From the NCBI RefSeq assembly GCF_028290435.1, contig NZ_JAQGJV010000071.1:1-58303 (forward strand): DNA of 58,303 bases, written 5' to 3'. The notes beneath the pieces are model-generated. The model saw nothing but the letters and a program-made list of their open reading frames with translations, was not told where the DNA came from and searched no databases. Position numbers and translations under genes: made by a program. Below are positions 43,305 through 51,400 of this stretch, in pieces. The DNA is from Devosia sp. GTDB taxonomy: Bacteria > Pseudomonadota > Alphaproteobacteria > Rhizobiales > Devosiaceae. The number at the start of each line of letters is the position of its first letter. Within the stretch, counting starts at the first letter, position 1.

Positions 43305-44592
43305 CAGCCGGGCACTGGACCGCGTCGTTGGTGGAATCGATGCCGGGCGTCTGTTGGTCGTCGCCTTCGTGGTATTCACCATGCTGGTGCTGTGGACGCA
43401 GGCGCAGCCCTTCGCCAGCCTGCAGAATTATGGCGTGCTGGATGATCCCACCCAGTCCAATGCGCTGCGCCGCAACCTGACCCTGGCCATCGCAGCCGCG
43501 GCGCTATGGATGGTCGGGCGTGATGGGCAGATGCGTCAGCTCTGGAATGCCATGAGCCCCGGCCTCGTCGCCATTTTCGTGTGGTTCGCAGTGACCTCGG
43601 TCATTTCGCCCAGTCCCGGACTGGCGCTGAACCGATTGGTGCTGGCGGGGGTGGTCATCGTCATCGCCTTCTGCCTGCCGCTGCTGTTCGCGCGGTTTTC
43701 AGACTTTGTTACCGGCTATGGCGTGGCGGTCAGCATTGCGGTGGCGCTGTGTTTTCTCGGTGTGCTGTTCGTGCCCGATCTCGCCATCCACTCGGCGCGC
43801 GACAATGTCGAACAGGGGCTGGCCGGCGACTGGCGCGGCATGTTCCGCCACAAGAACGACCTGGCGCCGATGGCCATCCATTTCCTGTTTGCGGGAATTT
43901 TGTTGTGGCGGGTGGCCAATAAGGGTTGGGGCGCCGCGGTGATCGTTGGCTCGGTCGTCCTGTTGATCATGTCCGGCGGCAAGTCAGCGGCGTTGCTGGT
44001 GCTGCCGACGCTGGTCGCCGCCGCATTGATCGTTCGATTGCGCAACGCGATGGTTGTTGCCGTGGTCGCCTTCATGACCGTGGCCGGGCTGGCGCTGCTG
44101 ACGCTCGGTTCAGTGGCGTTTCCCGCGGTCGGCGCCGTGGTCTCCCATCTGCCCGATCCGACCTTCACCGGCCGGGCCGATATCTGGACGCTTGGGCTGG
44201 AGGCCGCCGGCGCCAGGCCGTTGACCGGGTTTGGCTACAACATCTTCTGGGATACCGGCGCCGCCTATGGCCTCGCCAATTCGGGGGATACGGCGGCCCA
44301 GGTGTCCCACGCGCACAATGGCTTTCTCGATGTCGCCATTTCGGCGGGCCTGCCGGGGTTGCTACTGGTGCTGATCTGGGCCGGCTATGCCCCGCTCCGG
44401 CACATTGCGGCCATTCGCCGGAACGCGCTCGACGCCACCGAGGCGGCGTTTCTCGAATTTTTGGTGCAGGGCTGGCTGTTCACGCTGATGATCTCCAGTC
44501 TCGAGGCCGTGCTATTCAATCGCGGCGATTCCATCTGGTTCACCGGGCTGCTCTCGATCGTCTGCCTGCGACTGTGGTCGCGTGCGCGATGA
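43294..44592 (+). CDS. O-antigen ligase/Wzy-type polymerase family protein
   Basis: The 432-residue inner-membrane protein has about 11 helices and a large periplasmic loop containing FRHKNDLAPMAIHFL and, later, GFGYNIFWDTG and SHAHNGFLDVAISAGLPG. These match the Wzy_C/O-antigen ligase family (histidine-containing loop). It most likely polymerises repeat units flipped by the Wzx at 45605. ATG 43294 lies 11 bases before the WecG-type stop; a GTG at 43285 is also possible. It overlaps the following GT4 gene by four bases. Confidence 0.88.
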   Translation: MSADSRALDRVVGGIDAGRLLVVAFVVFTMLVLWTQAQPFASLQNYGVLDDPTQSNALRRNLTLAIAAAALWMVGRDGQMRQLWNAMSPGLVAIFVWFAVTSVISPSPGLALNRLVLAGVVIVIAFCLPLLFARFSDFVTGYGVAVSIAVALCFLGVLFVPDLAIHSARDNVEQGLAGDWRGMFRHKNDLAPMAIHFLFAGILLWRVANKGWGAAVIVGSVVLLIMSGGKSAALLVLPTLVAAALIVRLRNAMVVAVVAFMTVAGLALLTLGSVAFPAVGAVVSHLPDPTFTGRADIWTLGLEAAGARPLTGFGYNIFWDTGAAYGLANSGDTAAQVSHAHNGFLDVAISAGLPGLLLVLIWAGYAPLRHIAAIRRNALDATEAAFLEFLVQGWLFTLMISSLEAVLFNRGDSIWFTGLLSIVCLRLWSRAR

Positions 44593-45647
44593 CCCGCATT
44601 TTGCAATTGGTGACGCGCGACGAGCCCGGCGGCGTGCAGGTGCTGACTCGCATGATCGACGCGGGATTGCGGGACCGCGATATCGAGGTGGCCACCTTGG
44701 CACTCGATATTGGCGGCAACTTGCCGGCGCGTCTTGCCCATATGTTCAACGTGATGCGGGCCTTGCTGGTGGGACGTTACGACGCCGTGCTGTCCTATCA
44801 GGCGGCGGCGAGCGTGGTCGCAGCCGTATGCGGGTGGATCGGGCGCATTCCGGTTCGTGCCGTTCACCAAACCGCCATGCCGCACGCGGTACGCCATCAT
44901 TGGCGGCTGCTCGATCTGTGTTGTGGCGCACTGGGTCTGCACACGGTCATCATCGCCAATTCCCGCGCCACCGAGCTGGCCTATGTCTCCCATCCGGCCG
45001 CATATCGCGCGCGCCTCCGCACGATCCTGCATGGGGTGTCGCCTCTGCCGCGACCAAAGTTTTCATTCAACTGGCGCTCGGCCCTGCTCATCCCGCCGCA
45101 AGCGCCCCTATTGGTGAGTACCGGCAGGCTGACGCCGCAGAAGAACCATGCGGTGGCCGTCGCTGCTTTGGCCAAACTCCCCAGCATGCATTTGATCATC
45201 GCCGGCGAAGGCAGCGAGCGGGTGGCGCTGGCAGTGCAAGCCAAGGCCCTTGGCGTCGCTGACCGGCTACACCTGATCGGCGATCGCCCGCGCGAAGCCG
45301 TGGCGAGCCTGCTGGCCGCAGCCGATCTCTATGTCTTCCCCTCGATATGGGAAACCTTCGGCCTGGCCGTGGTCGAGGCCGGCATGACCGGCCTGCCCAT
45401 CGTGGCGGCGGATTTGCCGGTGCTGCGGGAAGTCCTCCAGCCCGCCTGCCTGCATGGCCTCGCCCATTTTCACCATCCCGCCGACGTGGCGAGCCTCGCC
45501 GCTGTCGTGCGCACCATGCTGGGCCAATATCCCGATGCGGCGTGCCGTGCCGCATCGGCCCGAGCCATGGCCGACCGACATGGCATTGCGCCGATGCTCG
45601 ATGCCTATGAGCTTCTGCTAGAGGGCACGACGCGAGCCAGCAGGTAG
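44589..45647 (+). CDS. Glycosyltransferase family 4
   Basis: The 352-residue GT-B enzyme begins MTRILQLVTRDEPGGVQ and has the E-x7-E motif ETFGLAVVE followed by AGMTGLPIV. It extends the lipid-linked unit. ATG 44589 overlaps the ligase stop (ATGA). The last 43 bases of the gene overlap the end of the convergent flippase gene on the other strand. The operon 39897-45647 ends here. Confidence 0.88.
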   Translation: MTRILQLVTRDEPGGVQVLTRMIDAGLRDRDIEVATLALDIGGNLPARLAHMFNVMRALLVGRYDAVLSYQAAASVVAAVCGWIGRIPVRAVHQTAMPHAVRHHWRLLDLCCGALGLHTVIIANSRATELAYVSHPAAYRARLRTILHGVSPLPRPKFSFNWRSALLIPPQAPLLVSTGRLTPQKNHAVAVAALAKLPSMHLIIAGEGSERVALAVQAKALGVADRLHLIGDRPREAVASLLAAADLYVFPSIWETFGLAVVEAGMTGLPIVAADLPVLREVLQPACLHGLAHFHHPADVASLAAVVRTMLGQYPDAACRAASARAMADRHGIAPMLDAYELLLEGTTRASR

Positions 45648-47041
45648 GCGGCGATCCGGCCCAGATCGAACAGGTTCCACATGACGGCCAGTCCCAACCC
45701 GCCGAGCAGGGTGATGGCGAGTCCGCCGAACCAGCCCGCAGCGCCGCCCAATGCCGCCATTATGAAGGCCGCGAGCAGCGCCGTGGCGATGGCGATGGCG
45801 GTAGCGGCGCCGGCTTGGGTCCAGTCGATTGGCATGATCGCCGTCTTGCGGTCGGCAATGAGGAAATAGGCGAGGCCCGTGGCCTGGGTGGCCGTGAAGG
45901 CAGTGGCGGCGCCGATCAGCCCGAACGGCGGGATCAGGATCGCGCAACTTGCCGCAGCCACTGCGACCATCAGCAGCGACGCCTGGACCTCGCGCCGCGC
46001 TGAGTTGGCGAAGTAGATGACCTGGCCGAAATAATAGGCCCGGAGCACGAGGCCGGCCGTGCCCAACACCAGTATGGGCATCGCGGCGAGTGCGGTATCG
46101 CGATAGTCCGGCGCCAGCACGACGCCGATCACGCCAGTGCCAAACAACACGAAGCCGATAACGCCGAACACCACGATGACCCAAAGCGTGACGAAGGCGC
46201 GCCTGAGGATGGCGCGGCGGGCTTCCTGCTCGCCGGCCTGCGCCTTGGCTTGCGAGATATAGGCGGCGGCGATGGCTTCGCCGAGGACGACGAAGCTCTG
46301 GCGGATGATATCGGCCACCGCCCCATAGGGCCCCACCGCGCCGGCCCCGACCCACCAGCCCAGCGCGATGCGGTCGAGATTGATCGACAGCGCCCCGGCC
46401 ATCAAGGCCAGGATCAGCGGCCAGCCATAGGTCAGCAGCGCCAGAATATCGCTGCGCTCGGGCGATACAAACCCGGCTTTCCATATGCCTTGCCGCAGCG
46501 CGAGCAGCACCGGCAGTGCTGCCAGGACGTGCGCCAGCCCGATGGCGGCCAGCAGCGCCGTAGCATCCTTGAGCACCAGCAGTGTGGCGCAACCGAAGGC
46601 CAGCATCAGCACGCCGCGCAGCAGGCTCGCCGCCGTCACCTGACCGACCAGCAATTGCGCCCGGCCAACCTCGACGGCCGCGATGTGCACGACCAGCCCG
46701 AGCACGAGCGCGGCGATGCCGAGCCCTTGAGGGGCGTCGATCAGCCGAAAGGCTATCGCGCCGGCCAGGACGATGAGGGCCGCAAGGGCGATCACCCCCA
46801 GCAGCGCAGACAGGGCACCAGCCAGCCGCGCGGCGCGGGCTGGGGTGTAGACGCCGAAATGGGCGTGCAGCAGCCATTGGAACGCCGTGCCGAAGACGAT
46901 GAAGCCGGTGGCGAAGCCCACGAGGTAGTGCCCGAACACGTCGGGCGGCGCCAGCCGGGTGAACAGCGCGACGGAGACCAGGTTGAGGACCGCCGCGGCA
47001 ACGCGCGACACCAGATAAAGGCTGGCATGGCGATCACTCAA
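45605..47041 (-). CDS. Wzx-type polysaccharide flippase
   Basis: The 478-residue protein has 12 to 14 membrane segments and the N-terminal flippase pattern (LYLVSRVAAAVLNLVSVALF, then TRLAPPDVFGHY). It should flip the repeat unit made by the neighbouring transferases. It is transcribed against the Wzz-GT4 operon, with which its end overlaps by 43 bases, and is divergent from the GT4 gene at 47181. This arrangement places its expression under a different promoter from the rest of the locus. Confidence 0.87.
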   Translation of the reverse strand: MSDRHASLYLVSRVAAAVLNLVSVALFTRLAPPDVFGHYLVGFATGFIVFGTAFQWLLHAHFGVYTPARAARLAGALSALLGVIALAALIVLAGAIAFRLIDAPQGLGIAALVLGLVVHIAAVEVGRAQLLVGQVTAASLLRGVLMLAFGCATLLVLKDATALLAAIGLAHVLAALPVLLALRQGIWKAGFVSPERSDILALLTYGWPLILALMAGALSINLDRIALGWWVGAGAVGPYGAVADIIRQSFVVLGEAIAAAYISQAKAQAGEQEARRAILRRAFVTLWVIVVFGVIGFVLFGTGVIGVVLAPDYRDTALAAMPILVLGTAGLVLRAYYFGQVIYFANSARREVQASLLMVAVAAASCAILIPPFGLIGAATAFTATQATGLAYFLIADRKTAIMPIDWTQAGAATAIAIATALLAAFIMAALGGAAGWFGGLAITLLGGLGLAVMWNLFDLGRIAAYLLARVVPSSRSS

Positions 47042-47180
47042 GGACGGAGCCCTTCATAAGTATACATGGATAAGTAGTTTCCAGTACAATTAACTCAAGA
47101 ACGAAGTGTTCGGCGTGATGCAATTACAAATACCAAGGAATGTGTAAAACAATTGCGCATGATATTCGCGTTGTTGAGAC
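47042..47180. other. AT-rich divergent promoter gap
   Basis: This 139-base gap between the flippase gene and a GT4 gene is far richer in A and T than the rest of the window (for example ATAAGTATACATGGATAAG near 47057-47075 and AATTACAAATACC near 47122). It must hold the promoters of both divergent genes. I see no clear -35/-10 pair and no CtrA-type box. AT-rich upstream tracts of this kind can bind MucR/Ros or H-NS-like silencers. Confidence 0.45.
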
Positions 47181-48344
47181 ATGTTTGAAACTCAAAAAAG
47201 TATACCCGGCCGGATCGTCATGCTGGTGCGCGCCTTTTCGGGCGGCGGGGCGCAGCGCGATGCGGTGGAACTGGCCAATGGATTGCATCGTGGTGGCTGG
47301 CCGATGGCTATTGCGACGCTGGATGCCAGTGGCCCGCTGCGGGCTCTGATCGAGCCGGACATGACCGTGATCGACCTTGGGCAGGGGCGCAAGCGCCGCA
47401 TGGCGCGTGCTGCGCCCGCGCTGGTCAGCATGATGCGATCATTACGTCCGGCCGTCGTCATTGCCTCCGAAGCGGCGGCGAATGGGCTGCTGGTGCTGGC
47501 CTCGCAAACTCTCGCGCGCGATATCCGGCCCCGCATCGTGCTGCGCGAGGTGGCGAGTCCCGTGCAGGCCCTTCGGGCCGATCCATATGTTCAAAACCGC
47601 ATGGCCTACCGGCTGGCGCCGCTGTTCTATCCGCTGGCCGATCGTGTGCTGAGTTTGACCGAGGGCGTGCGGCAGGACCTCATCGCCCGGTTTGGCGTGC
47701 GGCCGGAGCGGGCGATCAATCTGGGCACCAATGCGGTTTTGACCGAGGCGCGGCTTGCGGACATCTCGCAGCCGGCGGCGCGGCGGCCGGGGCTGATTGT
47801 CGGCATTGGGCGGCTGTCGCCGGAAAAGGACTTTGCTAGCCTGATCGCGGGTTTCGCCGCGCTGCATGAGGTGCGCGATGTGAGCCTGTTGATCTTGGGG
47901 GAGGGCCCGGAACGGGCCGCGCTGGAGCGGCAGGTTGCGACGCTCGGCCTGGCTGGGATCGTGCACCTACCCGGCTTTGTGGCCGAGCCGCTCGACTATC
48001 TGCGCGAGGCCTCACTGTTCGTCAGTACGTCCCGGCATGAGGGGTTCGGCAATGCCATCGTGGAGGCGCTGGCTTGCGGCGTGCCGGTGGTGGCGACTGA
48101 CGCGCCGCACGGGCCGCGCGAGATTCTGCGCGATGGCGCCCTGGGCACGCTGGTGCCGCTCGGCGATCTGTGTGGATTGGTTGACGCCATGGACGTGGCG
48201 CTTGATCAGCCGGCCGATCCGATGCCGCTGCAAGCGCGGGCCGCCGATTTCACCACCGAGCGCGCCGTCGCCCGCTTTGCCGATGTGCTGGGGGGGCTCG
48301 GCGTGGCCAAAACGCCGCTGGCCATGCTGGAGGCCGCATCATGA
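47181..48344 (+). CDS. Glycosyltransferase family 4
   Basis: The 387-residue GT-B enzyme shows RAFSGGGAQRDAVELANGL near residues 17-35 and the E-x7-E motif EGFGNAIVE followed by ALACGVPVV. It resembles the GT4 at 8079 in the C-terminal half, including the ATDAPHGPREIL segment, so the two may be paralogues. It starts a three-gene run with the deacetylase (4-base overlap, ATGA-type) and the GNAT gene. A sugar added here could be the one that is later deacetylated. Confidence 0.88.
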   Translation: MFETQKSIPGRIVMLVRAFSGGGAQRDAVELANGLHRGGWPMAIATLDASGPLRALIEPDMTVIDLGQGRKRRMARAAPALVSMMRSLRPAVVIASEAAANGLLVLASQTLARDIRPRIVLREVASPVQALRADPYVQNRMAYRLAPLFYPLADRVLSLTEGVRQDLIARFGVRPERAINLGTNAVLTEARLADISQPAARRPGLIVGIGRLSPEKDFASLIAGFAALHEVRDVSLLILGEGPERAALERQVATLGLAGIVHLPGFVAEPLDYLREASLFVSTSRHEGFGNAIVEALACGVPVVATDAPHGPREILRDGALGTLVPLGDLCGLVDAMDVALDQPADPMPLQARAADFTTERAVARFADVLGGLGVAKTPLAMLEAAS

Positions 48345-49081
48345 TGACGCCGGCCAATGGCTTGCTGGGCATGTCGCGGCGGGTGGCGCGGGCGGTGCCC
48401 TATCGACCGTTCCGGCTCGCATTGGAGCGACCGGTCGTGACCTTTACCTTCGATGATTTCCCGCTCTCGGCGGCCGAGCACGCCGCGCCATTGCTGGAAG
48501 CGGCCGATGCGCGCGGCACGTTCTACTTCGCCGATGGCCTGGCTGGTGGGTCCGAAAACGGACAGCCGATCGCCAGCCGTGACGTGGTGGCGGACCTTGC
48601 GGCGCGGGGACACGACATCGGTGGCCACACCAGGGCGCATATCAATGTGCAGCGCAGCACAACCAAAGACCTTATTGCCGATGTGACTGCCAACACCTCG
48701 GCGATCGCGACGCTGACCGGGCAAGCGCCGACCTCCTTCGCTTACCCGTTCGGCGTCGTGTCAATTCGCTCCAAGGCCGTGCTGGCGGCCCGTTATGCCG
48801 GGCTGCGCGGCATCATGGCCGGCATCAATCGGGGCTGGATCGACCTGGCGCATTTGCGGGCGCAGGAACTGTACGACGTCAGCTCCAGCCTCGGCAGCAT
48901 GTACGCGCTATTGGACGATCTGGAACGGGATGGCGGCTGGCTGATTTTCTACACCCACGACGTGCGGACCGATCCATCCGGCATCGGATGCTCGCCGGAC
49001 TATTTCGGCGCGGTGCTGGAAATGGTCGTCAGCCGTGGCATTGCCGTCCAGACCATGGCGCAAACGCTGGAGCGGATGTGA
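48341..49081 (+). CDS. Polysaccharide deacetylase (NodB/CE4-like)
   Basis: The 246-residue protein has the CE4 metal site: TFDD at 36-39 and HTRAH at 96-100, followed by FAYPFG and the late IFYTHDV motif. Family members remove N-acetyl groups from GlcNAc-type residues. There is no signal peptide, so it may act in the cytoplasm on the lipid-linked unit, as proposed for the Caulobacter holdfast deacetylase HfsH. Its start overlaps the GT4 stop by four bases, and the GNAT gene starts two bases after its stop. Confidence 0.9.
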   Translation: MMTPANGLLGMSRRVARAVPYRPFRLALERPVVTFTFDDFPLSAAEHAAPLLEAADARGTFYFADGLAGGSENGQPIASRDVVADLAARGHDIGGHTRAHINVQRSTTKDLIADVTANTSAIATLTGQAPTSFAYPFGVVSIRSKAVLAARYAGLRGIMAGINRGWIDLAHLRAQELYDVSSSLGSMYALLDDLERDGGWLIFYTHDVRTDPSGIGCSPDYFGAVLEMVVSRGIAVQTMAQTLERM

Positions 49082-49082
49082 A

Positions 49083-50189
49083 ATGGACGTCATGACCAAA
49101 CCCAGCGCTATCGCGCCGATGCGCCCGGCCGATATCCCCGCGGTTGCGGCGATCTTCTATCGCGCTTTCCGCCGCCCCGATCAGCATCCGGCCGACGAAT
49201 TCCGCGCCTATTTCGAGCAGAGCTTCTTCGGCAGCCCCTCCTATGATCCGGCGCAGGCGGGCCTGGTGCATCGCGATGGCGATGGGCAGATCGATAGCGC
49301 GCTGCTGGTCATTCCGATGCAGGTCAGCGTGCATGGCCGCACCATCACCGGGCGCCTGATGAGCAATTACATGACCGATCCGCAGCGGCGAACGCGGGGC
49401 GGGGCCGACATGGTGCTGACCATCCGCGCCCGCAACCAGGACTTCTGCTTTTCCGACAGCGCCAACGCGGTCAGCGCCGGGCACTGGAAGGCGGTTGGCG
49501 GCAAGGTATTGCCGATCCATAGCCTCGATTGGCGCGTGGTATTCCGTCCCACCGGTTGGCTGGCGCTCCGCGCCCGCTCGCGCCTGCCGTCTATCGTGCA
49601 CCGGCTGGCGTTGGGTCTGGCGCGGCCTGTCGACGCAATGCTGCGACGCATGTTGCCCAAAATGGCATCCGGACCAGTGGCGCATGTTGCGCCTATGTGC
49701 CGCGCCGCCTTCATTGCCACGGCGCCACGCTTTGTGGAGCGTTTTGCCGTCCATCCCGTATGGGCGCCAGACGAGCTTGGCTGGCTGCTCGATATGGCCG
49801 CCCGCAACACCGTCGACGGCCCGTTGCGGTTGCTGGAAGTGCATGACGATAGCGGCACTCTCTGCGGCTGCTGCGCCCTCTACGCGCGGCCGGGCGCAAC
49901 CGCCAAGGTGCTCAACATCATGACGGCGCGCGGCAGCGAGTCGGTCGTGGTCGGCCATCTGCTGGCCTATCTCGATACGCTGGGATGCGTTGCGGCGCAG
50001 GGCATGGCGCAGCCGTTCTTGCTCGAAGCGCTGGGCCAGCAGAAGGGCATGAGCTTCGTACCGCGTGGTGCCTATTGCATCAGCACCAGGCATAGCGAGA
50101 TCGTCGATGCGGCGCTCAAGGGCGATTGCTACCTTGGGGGCCTGATGGGCGAGGACTGGAACCGGTTGGTGACCGACTTTCACGATTGA
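49083..50189 (+). CDS. GNAT-family acetyltransferase-like protein
   Basis: The 368-residue protein has an N-terminal GNAT-type domain (IAPMRPADIPAVAAIFYRAF at about 10-29, later MSNYMTDPQRRTRGGADMVL) and a second, less conserved half with VLNIMTARGSESVVVG. It follows the deacetylase gene by one base. In the Caulobacter holdfast locus, deacetylase HfsH and acetyltransferase HfsK act on the same polymer; this pair may work in a similar way, which is inference from order rather than strong sequence match. ATG 49092 is an alternative start. Confidence 0.7.
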   Translation: MDVMTKPSAIAPMRPADIPAVAAIFYRAFRRPDQHPADEFRAYFEQSFFGSPSYDPAQAGLVHRDGDGQIDSALLVIPMQVSVHGRTITGRLMSNYMTDPQRRTRGGADMVLTIRARNQDFCFSDSANAVSAGHWKAVGGKVLPIHSLDWRVVFRPTGWLALRARSRLPSIVHRLALGLARPVDAMLRRMLPKMASGPVAHVAPMCRAAFIATAPRFVERFAVHPVWAPDELGWLLDMAARNTVDGPLRLLEVHDDSGTLCGCCALYARPGATAKVLNIMTARGSESVVVGHLLAYLDTLGCVAAQGMAQPFLLEALGQQKGMSFVPRGAYCISTRHSEIVDAALKGDCYLGGLMGEDWNRLVTDFHD

Positions 50190-50250
50190 TCGGCGCGGCG
50201 GCGCGCGGCATGGTGCGGCCGTATCGAGATGCCGGAAGGTTCGCCGCGCC

Positions 50251-51231
50251 ATGACTGAGCTTTCCGCCCCCCGCCCGCGCTTTGCCGTGCTCGATATCGC
50301 TCGCGGCATCGCCATCATCGCCATGGCGATCTACCATTTCTGCTGGGACTTGGCCTATTTCCGCTTCATCGACGCCGATGTCGGCTACGGGCTGGGCTGG
50401 GTGATCTTTGGCCGGTTGGTGCTGACGGCCTTCCTGCTGCTGGTCGGCATCGGCCTGGTCCTCGCGCATGGCCGGGGCATTCGCTGGCCCTCGTTCTGGC
50501 GCCGCGAAGCCATGGTGGCGGGCGCCGCGGTGATCATTACGATCGCCACCTATTTCGCCTTCCCCGACAGTTTCGTCTATTTCGGCGTGCTGCATGCCAT
50601 TGCGCTCACGAGTCTGTTGGCGCTGCCCTTCCTGCGCGCGCCGCTGGCTCTGGTGGTGGCGGTCGCCGCCGTGGTCATCCTGCTCCCGGCAATCTATTCC
50701 GATCCGTTTTTCGACCTGAAGCAAACCTCCTGGATCGGTTTCTGGGTCAAGGCGCCGCCGACCAATGACCTGGTCTCGGTGTTTCCCTGGCTCGGCATAG
50801 TGCTGCTTGGGGTGATCGGGGCGCGACTGGTGCTGGGCTCCGGCGCGGCAGGACGACTCGCCGCCATCCAGCCGGATAACTGGATGACGCGCGTTCTGTC
50901 GAAAATGGGCCGCTGGAGCCTGATCATTTATCTGGTGCATCAGCCGATCCTGCTCGGCATTCTGTTTCCATTGGCGGGGATGCTGCATCCCGAAGTGGCG
51001 GCGCGCGAAAGCCAGTTCCTGGCTTCGTGCCATTCCACCTGCGAGGAAGGCGGCACCACGCCCCAGCTTTGCGTCACCTATTGCCAGTGTGGGCTCAAGG
51101 GCGTCGCCGACAACGATTTATGGAATGCCGTCTATACCGGCATGGTCACTGCCGCAGAGCAATCCAAGCTCGATGAAACCACGCGCCAGTGCTCGGCACT
51201 AATTTATCCTGTTGCACCATCGGCACAGTAG
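50251..51231 (+). CDS. DUF1624 membrane protein (heparan-alpha-glucosaminide acetyltransferase-like)
   Basis: The 326-residue protein has about seven helices. It starts with RFAVLDIARGIAIIAMAIYH and contains the LDxxRGxA and H motifs of the DUF1624/HGSNAT acyltransferase group, which move acetyl groups across membranes onto sugars. The C-terminal 70 residues leave the membrane and hold five cysteines (SCHSTCEEGG, LCVTYCQCG). This tail is seen in relatives from Rhizobiales. It follows the polysaccharide genes by 61 bases, so it could add acyl groups to the exported polymer, but it may be unrelated. Confidence 0.8.
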   Translation: MTELSAPRPRFAVLDIARGIAIIAMAIYHFCWDLAYFRFIDADVGYGLGWVIFGRLVLTAFLLLVGIGLVLAHGRGIRWPSFWRREAMVAGAAVIITIATYFAFPDSFVYFGVLHAIALTSLLALPFLRAPLALVVAVAAVVILLPAIYSDPFFDLKQTSWIGFWVKAPPTNDLVSVFPWLGIVLLGVIGARLVLGSGAAGRLAAIQPDNWMTRVLSKMGRWSLIIYLVHQPILLGILFPLAGMLHPEVAARESQFLASCHSTCEEGGTTPQLCVTYCQCGLKGVADNDLWNAVYTGMVTAAEQSKLDETTRQCSALIYPVAPSAQ

Positions 51232-51400
51232 TTTGCGCTGTCACAAAATATCGATAATCGAGGGCCGTTAGCCTCAATTAGGTCTTGAACAGCCTAAAAA
51301 ATGGGCTTTGTATACGTCCATACGCGATTTGCCCGAACAGGGGCCGGTTTCTCCGACTCCCCTCGCCCGGGCGCCCCAATTGTTGAAGTCTGGATTTCCC

